Shown piece after piece: positions 5,378-8,990 of a stretch of DNA of 8,990 nucleotides (its first letter is position 1; each line of letters starts with the position of its first letter). The DNA lies in the NCBI GenBank assembly GCA_903921965.1, contig CAIXSE010000454.1, positions 1-8,990 of the forward strand, read 5' to 3'. The position numbers and the translations under genes are program-made. The notes under the pieces are model-generated. The model was given only the letters and a program-made list of their open reading frames with translations, was not told the DNA's origin and ran no database searches. The stretch comes from an uncultured Thermoleophilia bacterium (GTDB lineage: Bacteria; Actinomycetota; Thermoleophilia; UBA2241).

Positions 5378-6898
5378 CTACTTGACCGTGAGCCCCGCTG
5401 AGTCCACGTTCGCCTGCGCGTTGCCGGCGAGGTCGGTGGCGGACACGAACCACTTGTACGAACCCTTCGCGAACGTGGCCTTCACCGTCGCGGTCTGCGT
5501 GGTGTTCATGGCGACGCTGGGCACGGTGATCGTCTTCACGGTCTTGCCGCCCTTCTTCGCCTTGATCGTGATGACCACGGCTGCGGAGGGGCTGAGATTC
5601 GTGGGTTCGCTGATGCGGTACTTGAGCGAGGCGTTCTTGTTGCGCTTCACGGTGACGGACTTGAGCGCGTCGGTCGCCGGCTGGGTGGTGTCGATGTTGA
5701 CCGTGGCGCTGGCGGTGCCGACCCGGTTGCACCAGTCGAGGGCCTGCACCGTGACCACCACCGGCCCCTGCGTCGTCACCGGTACCGTGTAGCCGGCGCC
5801 GTCGGTCCAGACGGGCACGGTGGGCGGCGACTGGTACTGCACCTTCTGCACGCCAGACTGGGCATCGGCGGCGGTGAACGTGAGCGGCACCGCGGTGTTG
5901 TGCCAGCCGCTGTCGGCGCCGGCGATCGTCACCGTGGGATCGGTGGTCTCAGCGACCACTTGAAGCGGGAGTGCGCCGGCGCTCGGCGTGCCGGGCGGGA
6001 TGGGCGGGTTCTTGACGCTCACCATGAGCGTTCCCGGCGTCGCGATGTCCGCCGCCACGAGCGGCGTCGTCAGCTGGGTCGGGTTCACGAAGCTCGTAGC
6101 CGTCTTCTCGCCGCCGCTCAGGAAGATGTGCGCCCCGGCGAGGAAGTTGCTGCCGTTGACGGTGAGCGTCACATCGTTCCGCACGTACCCCGCCCACACG
6201 GACGTGGGGCTCAGCGAGTTCACCGCCGGGGCCGCCGCGGTGATGGTGAACGTGACGGGTGCGCTCGTCGTGCCGGCCGCGACGTTCATGACCGTCACTG
6301 AGGCGGTGCCGGCCGTGGTGAGCTTGGCCGCGGGGATCACCGCCGTCAGCTGCGTAGCCGAGTTGTACGTGGTCGCGACCTCAGCGCCGTTCCAGCGCAC
6401 GCTGGATCCCAGGTACAGAAAGCCGGGGGCGCGGAAGTTGGTGCCGTTCACGGTGAGGGCGAGCTCGGGAGAGCCGGCCGTCACGGTCGCCGGCTGGAGC
6501 GACGAGATGGCCGGCGGCGAGATCGAGAAGACCGCCGGCAGCGTGACGCCTGACCCGGGGATGAACAGCCACTGGTCCACATTGACGCCGTAGAGACCTT
6601 CGTAGTCGACGGTGGCCGGGAGCGCGAACGTCACGTCGATGCGGGTCGCCGTCACCACCACCACCGTGCCGGTGATCGACGAGCCGCCGAGAAGCTGCGG
6701 GACGAGCTTCACCGTGGTCACAAGGAACGGGGTCGTGGCGTCGAAGGTACCGCTCACCTGACAGGAGACCGTGGCGCCGCCCTGGCCCGACGACGGCGAG
6801 ATGCCCGTCACCGTCGGGGTCGCCGCCCACGCCGCCGGCGCCACCGCCAGGGCCGCCGCCAGCGCCAGCAGCGCAAGGATCACCAGCTTGCTCTTCAT
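5378..6898 (-). CDS. secreted protein with three IPT/TIG domains and an OmpL47-like domain
   Basis: A 506-residue exported protein. Residues 1-25 are a clear Sec signal peptide (MKSKLVILALLALAAALAVA..., cleavage after AWA). Three IPT/TIG immunoglobulin-like repeats follow at about 27-125, 127-220 and 222-315. The second and third carry the hallmark NGTNF (151-155) and NGSNF (248-252); the first is degenerate. Residues about 319-405 (TVTIAGADSGWHNTAVPLTF and onward) resemble OmpL47-type beta-sandwich repeats. The end (405-506) is a Lys-rich beta-domain with SATDLAGN (486-493). There is no LPXTG motif, C-terminal helix or lipobox, so it is probably released or held non-covalently at the surface. 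IPT/TIG domains usually mediate binding or adhesion; no enzyme domain is visible. The start is ATG 6898, where AGGAGG lies 7 bases upstream; the open frame extends to 7195 without coding features. TAGAGT at 6990-6985 (minus) is a possible -10 without a clear -35. Confidence 0.85.
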   Translation of the reverse strand: MKSKLVILALLALAAALAVAPAAWAATPTVTGISPSSGQGGATVSCQVSGTFDATTPFLVTTVKLVPQLLGGSSITGTVVVVTATRIDVTFALPATVDYEGLYGVNVDQWLFIPGSGVTLPAVFSISPPAISSLQPATVTAGSPELALTVNGTNFRAPGFLYLGSSVRWNGAEVATTYNSATQLTAVIPAAKLTTAGTASVTVMNVAAGTTSAPVTFTITAAAPAVNSLSPTSVWAGYVRNDVTLTVNGSNFLAGAHIFLSGGEKTATSFVNPTQLTTPLVAADIATPGTLMVSVKNPPIPPGTPSAGALPLQVVAETTDPTVTIAGADSGWHNTAVPLTFTAADAQSGVQKVQYQSPPTVPVWTDGAGYTVPVTTQGPVVVTVQALDWCNRVGTASATVNIDTTQPATDALKSVTVKRNKNASLKYRISEPTNLSPSAAVVITIKAKKGGKTVKTITVPSVAMNTTQTATVKATFAKGSYKWFVSATDLAGNAQANVDSAGLTVK

Positions 6899-7050
6899 GG
6901 ACCCACCTCCTGATGCCGCCGCTACCCGGACCGTGCCTGTCGCCGAGAGCGCATGCCGCGCCCGGCACACGCGCCCACGCAGACACTCTACTCCCCGGGG
7001 CAAGGAGCGGTACGTGTCCGGCAGGCGCCGCGAAGACACGGGCGATGGGG

Positions 7051-7077
7051 GCGCCGGACGAGGCCGGTGGCCGGCGC
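7051..7077 (-). terminator. candidate terminator after the SDR gene
   Basis: GCGCCGG (7051-7057) and CCGGCGC (7071-7077) form a 7-bp stem with a 13-base loop directly abutting the stop codon of the dehydrogenase gene. There is no U-tract. Such short GC dyads are frequent in this base composition. A second, looser dyad, CGTGTC (7013-7018) with GACACG (7035-7040), lies just beyond. The rest of the 179-base gap to the IPT/TIG gene shows nothing else clear. Confidence 0.35.
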
Positions 7078-7923
7078 TCAGCCGGATTGGCCGCCGAAGG
7101 CGAGCGTCGGCGCGTCGATGATCGTCGATCCGCCGTCGGCGGCGATGACGGCGCCGGTGATGATGCTCGCCTCGTCCGAGGCGAGGAAGCGGCACAGTGC
7201 GGCGATCTCGCCGGCGGTCGCCGGACGACCGAGCGGGACGTCCTTCGTCACGAGGGCGTAGGCCTCGTCCAGCGTGATGCCGTCGCGGTCCATGAGCGGC
7301 TGCATCTCCTCGTCTGCCATGGGCGTGCGCACCCAGCCGGGGCAGACGACGTTGACGCGCACGCCCTGCGGGCCGTAGTCACGGGCGAGCGAGCGGCCGA
7401 GGCCGACCAGGGCGTGCTTGGTGGTGACGTAGGGGCACACGTCGAGGCCGGCGTTGAGCCCGGCGATCGACGAGATGAGCGTCATGCTGCCGCGGCGCGC
7501 GATGAGCTGCGGCAGCGTCTCGCGCGCCACCACGAACGCCGACGTGAGGTTGGCGTCGAGCGACGCCTGCCAGGCGTGGTCGTCGACGTCGAGCGCGCTG
7601 CCGTAGATGGTCGCGCCGGCGGCCATGACGACGACGTCCAGGCCGCCGTACCGCTCCACCACGGCGGCCACGGCGGCGCGCACCCGGCCGGCGTCCGAGG
7701 CGTCGCAGGCCAGTGCCAGGCCGCCGATCTCGGCCGCTACCTCGTCCAGCGGCTCGCGGCGGCGGCCCACGACGGCGACGTGCATGCCCTCGCCGGCGAA
7801 ACGGCGCGCGCAGGCCGCACCGATGCCGGTGCCGCCGCCGGTGATGAGGGCCACCTTGCCGGCCAGGCCGGCGGCCGGGACCGCCGCGCCGCCACCCGGG
7901 ATCTCCGTCGCCTCATCGCCCAT
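7078..7923 (-). CDS. short-chain dehydrogenase/reductase (SDR) family oxidoreductase
   Basis: A 281-residue classical SDR, slightly long because of a 20-residue Gly/Ala-rich N-terminal extension. The Rossmann motif TGGGTGIG is at 28-35. GRRRE (53-57) after strand 2 gives basic residues that favour NADP(H). The usual NNAG is replaced by MAAGA (100-104). Asn124 (DANL), Ser152 (ISS), Tyr165 and Lys169 (YVTTK) complete the catalytic tetrad, and PGWVRTPM (195-202) is the standard loop after strand 6. It should interconvert an alcohol and a ketone with a nicotinamide cofactor in the cytoplasm. The substrate is unknown; annotations such as 3-oxoacyl-ACP reductase would be guesses. The ATG at 7923 follows AGGAGG with 8 bases. 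TAGGAT (minus, 7982-7977) is a possible -10 without a matching -35. It is divergent from the 165-residue unknown gene and has no tight operon partner. Confidence 0.92.
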   Translation of the reverse strand: MGDEATEIPGGGAAVPAAGLAGKVALITGGGTGIGAACARRFAGEGMHVAVVGRRREPLDEVAAEIGGLALACDASDAGRVRAAVAAVVERYGGLDVVVMAAGATIYGSALDVDDHAWQASLDANLTSAFVVARETLPQLIARRGSMTLISSIAGLNAGLDVCPYVTTKHALVGLGRSLARDYGPQGVRVNVVCPGWVRTPMADEEMQPLMDRDGITLDEAYALVTKDVPLGRPATAGEIAALCRFLASDEASIITGAVIAADGGSTIIDAPTLAFGGQSG

Positions 7924-8071
7924 CGCCGCCCCCTCCTGTGCCTCCCGGCGCCGCCGCCGGCGCCCCTGCGGCTGTCATCCTAGCCCCTCGCGGCCCGATC
8001 GCGGCGGTTGGCCGGCCGCCGGCGCGGGAAGGCTCCCCAGCGGCCGGCACACCGCACACGGAGGGGACACG

Positions 8072-8569
8072 GTGGACGAACAGGCACTCATCGCCGACGC
8101 GACGGCGGTCATCGGCGGCGGGGACGAGATCCTCGCAGCCGGCATCTTCGGGCTCCAGGACGACTACGCCAAGCTCGCCGTGGCCGGCGTGGCCACCGGC
8201 GCGGCCACGGCGGCGCTCGACGTCACGGACCCGCTGGCGAACGCCACGGCGTTCGGGGTGGCGACCCACGAGACCCGGCGCCTCAACGCCGAGGGCCAGG
8301 GGCTCACCACGCGCATGCTCGTGGCCGTGACGGCAAGCACCATCCACATCCTCGACCGCAACGACCTCGGCCAGACCACGCGTGAGCTCCTGCGCTTCGA
8401 CCGCGCGACCACGGCGGTCCAGGTCACCAAGTTCGGGCTGAGCCGGCACCTCAACCTGACGGACGCGAAGGCCGGCACGAGCATCGGGCTCACGGGCTCG
8501 GCGGCTTTCTACGTCCCGGAGACCGCCGGCGACAAGCTGGTGCTGCACCTGCTCTCGGCGCAGGAGTAG
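8072..8569 (+). CDS. protein of unknown function, possibly PH-like fold
   Basis: I do not recognise this 165-residue protein. It starts with GTG at 8072, with GGAGGGG five bases upstream; the open frame further upstream lacks coding character. Residues 1-60 are Ala/Asp-rich and mostly helical-looking with a short Gly/Ala stretch (38-48), but there is no signal peptide or convincing membrane helix. Residues about 80-162 alternate like a beta-sandwich: RMLVAVTASTIHILDRND, RELLRFDRATTAVQVTKFG, HLNLTDAKAGTSIGLTG and ending DKLVLHLLSAQE. That order (strand turn 'vT...i.il', then 'l..fdR', then 'l.l.d', then a C-terminal helix) resembles small actinobacterial PH-like/GRAM-like domains, but this is only a fold-level impression. 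The gene stands alone, divergent from the SDR and convergent with the Lon-family gene. Confidence 0.75.
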   Translation: MDEQALIADATAVIGGGDEILAAGIFGLQDDYAKLAVAGVATGAATAALDVTDPLANATAFGVATHETRRLNAEGQGLTTRMLVAVTASTIHILDRNDLGQTTRELLRFDRATTAVQVTKFGLSRHLNLTDAKAGTSIGLTGSAAFYVPETAGDKLVLHLLSAQE

Positions 8570-8618
8570 GCCGGCGCGCCTGGGCTGCGGACGGCGACGG
8601 CCGGCACAGCGACGCAGC

Positions 8619-8633
8619 GCCCGGCCGGCGGGC
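8619..8633. terminator. weak GC dyad between convergent genes, candidate terminator
   Basis: GCCCG-GCCGG-CGGGC forms a 5-bp stem in the 73-base gap between the unknown gene and the Lon-family gene. The surroundings contain several overlapping GC dyads (GGCCGGC twice). Convergent orientation calls for termination here, but this particular structure is only a weak candidate. Confidence 0.3.
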
Positions 8634-8642
8634 GGCGCCCGG

Positions 8643-8990
8643 TCAGTCGTTCTGGCGCCAGGCGCGTGCCTGCTCGGCGAGCTCCGCGAGCCGGTCGGCG
8701 ACCATCCGGTTGACGGTGCCCTCCGGGTACGCGCCGTCGGCGCCGGGCTCGCCGGCCGGCACGCCGGTGAGCACCTCGATGCCCTCGTCGACGGTCGCTA
8801 TCGGGTAGATGGCGAAGCGTCCGGCCGCGACCGCGTCCACCACGTCGTGCCGCAGCATGAGGTGCGGGACGTTGGCGCGCGGGATCAGCACGCCCTGCGT
8901 GCCCGTCAGCCCGCGCGCCGTGCACAGGTCGAAGAAGCCCTCGATCTTCTCGTTGACGCCGCCGATGGCCTGGACCTCGCCGCGCTGGTC
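8643..8990 (-). CDS. Lon-family (S16) ATP-dependent protease, C-terminal part (5' end off window)
   Basis: The last 115 codons of a gene that begins beyond the right edge. The visible fragment opens with GEVQAIGGVNEKIEGFF, the segment around the catalytic Lys of the Ser-Lys dyad (NEK, Lys at fragment residue 15, bases 8948-8946). The catalytic Ser, expected roughly 40 residues earlier, is outside. It continues with GVLIPRANVPHLMLRHDVV (33-51), FAIYPIATVDEGIEVLTG (58-75) and a short acidic/Arg tail to the stop. The NEKIEGFF form and the VLIP..N..LML pattern fit the LonB-like/AAA_32-type ATP-dependent proteases better than classical LonA, where the Lys motif is GGLKEK. Such enzymes degrade misfolded or regulatory proteins in the cytosol or at the membrane. 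The ATPase part cannot be seen. It is convergent with the unknown gene at 8072. Confidence 0.85.
   Translation of the reverse strand, partial: DQRGEVQAIGGVNEKIEGFFDLCTARGLTGTQGVLIPRANVPHLMLRHDVVDAVAAGRFAIYPIATVDEGIEVLTGVPAGEPGADGAYPEGTVNRMVADRLAELAEQARAWRQND

Noticed and set aside
6899..7195. 99-codon upstream extension of the IPT/TIG gene
   Set aside because: It would bury a clear Sec signal peptide internally and overlap the SDR gene; ATG 6898 has a near-perfect RBS.
6913..7983. 356-codon plus-strand frame opposite the SDR gene
   Set aside because: Antisense shadow; the minus strand has all SDR motifs and an RBS.
1..8990. CRISPR array, tRNA/rRNA gene, transposon ends or attachment site
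   Set aside because: No regularly spaced repeats, cloverleaf-like sequence, transposase motif or paired terminal repeats were found by reading both strands.

Overview
The window is a very G+C-rich bacterial chromosomal segment. Genes are compact, most have strong AGGAGG-like ribosome binding sites, and wobble positions are nearly all G or C. Several proteins suggest a member of the Actinomycetota: a secreted IPT/TIG plus OmpL47-like protein, a short Lrp/AsnC regulator and an AAA/Lon-type protease. Thermoleophilia-like or Coriobacteriia-like lineages are possible. This placement is inferred from style and protein flavour, not from any marker gene. I see no rRNA, tRNA, CRISPR array, insertion sequence or phage gene.

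Layout. (1) 1-1145, minus strand: an alpha/beta hydrolase followed by the N-terminus of a family 5 (peptide/nickel type) ABC transporter substrate-binding protein, which runs off the left edge. (2) 1146-1351: a divergent control region with two outward-facing TTGACC -35 boxes and a 13-bp palindrome between them. (3) 1352-1816, plus: an Lrp/AsnC family regulator, convergent with (4) 1826-2461, minus: a TetR family regulator. A perfect hairpin joins the two and contains both stop codons. (5) 2554-4532, plus: a two-gene operon divergent from tetR, made of an exported metallo-beta-lactamase-fold hydrolase with an RK-type Tat-like leader and a membrane HXXEE protein, overlapping by ATGA. (6) 4546-5093, minus: an OsmC/Ohr-like peroxidase gene whose reading frame is broken near codon 24 by one apparently missing base. 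(7) 5378-6898, minus: a secreted three-IPT/TIG-domain protein ending in a 13-bp GC hairpin. (8) 7078-7923, minus: a short-chain dehydrogenase/reductase. (9) 8072-8569, plus: a 165-residue protein of unknown function. (10) 8643-8990, minus: the C-terminus of a Lon-family protease, whose start lies beyond the right edge.

The genes do not form one obvious pathway. The clearest functional unit is TetR / MBL-fold hydrolase / HXXEE membrane protein: a divergent regulator, a shared promoter region with inverted repeats, and translational coupling. A second plausible unit is Lrp / hydrolase / ABC substrate-binding protein, which could be amino-acid- or peptide-responsive uptake and hydrolysis. The remainder reads as ordinary housekeeping or accessory genes. 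I find no strong evidence for a wholly new system; the MBL-HXXEE pair and the OsmC frame break most merit a second look.
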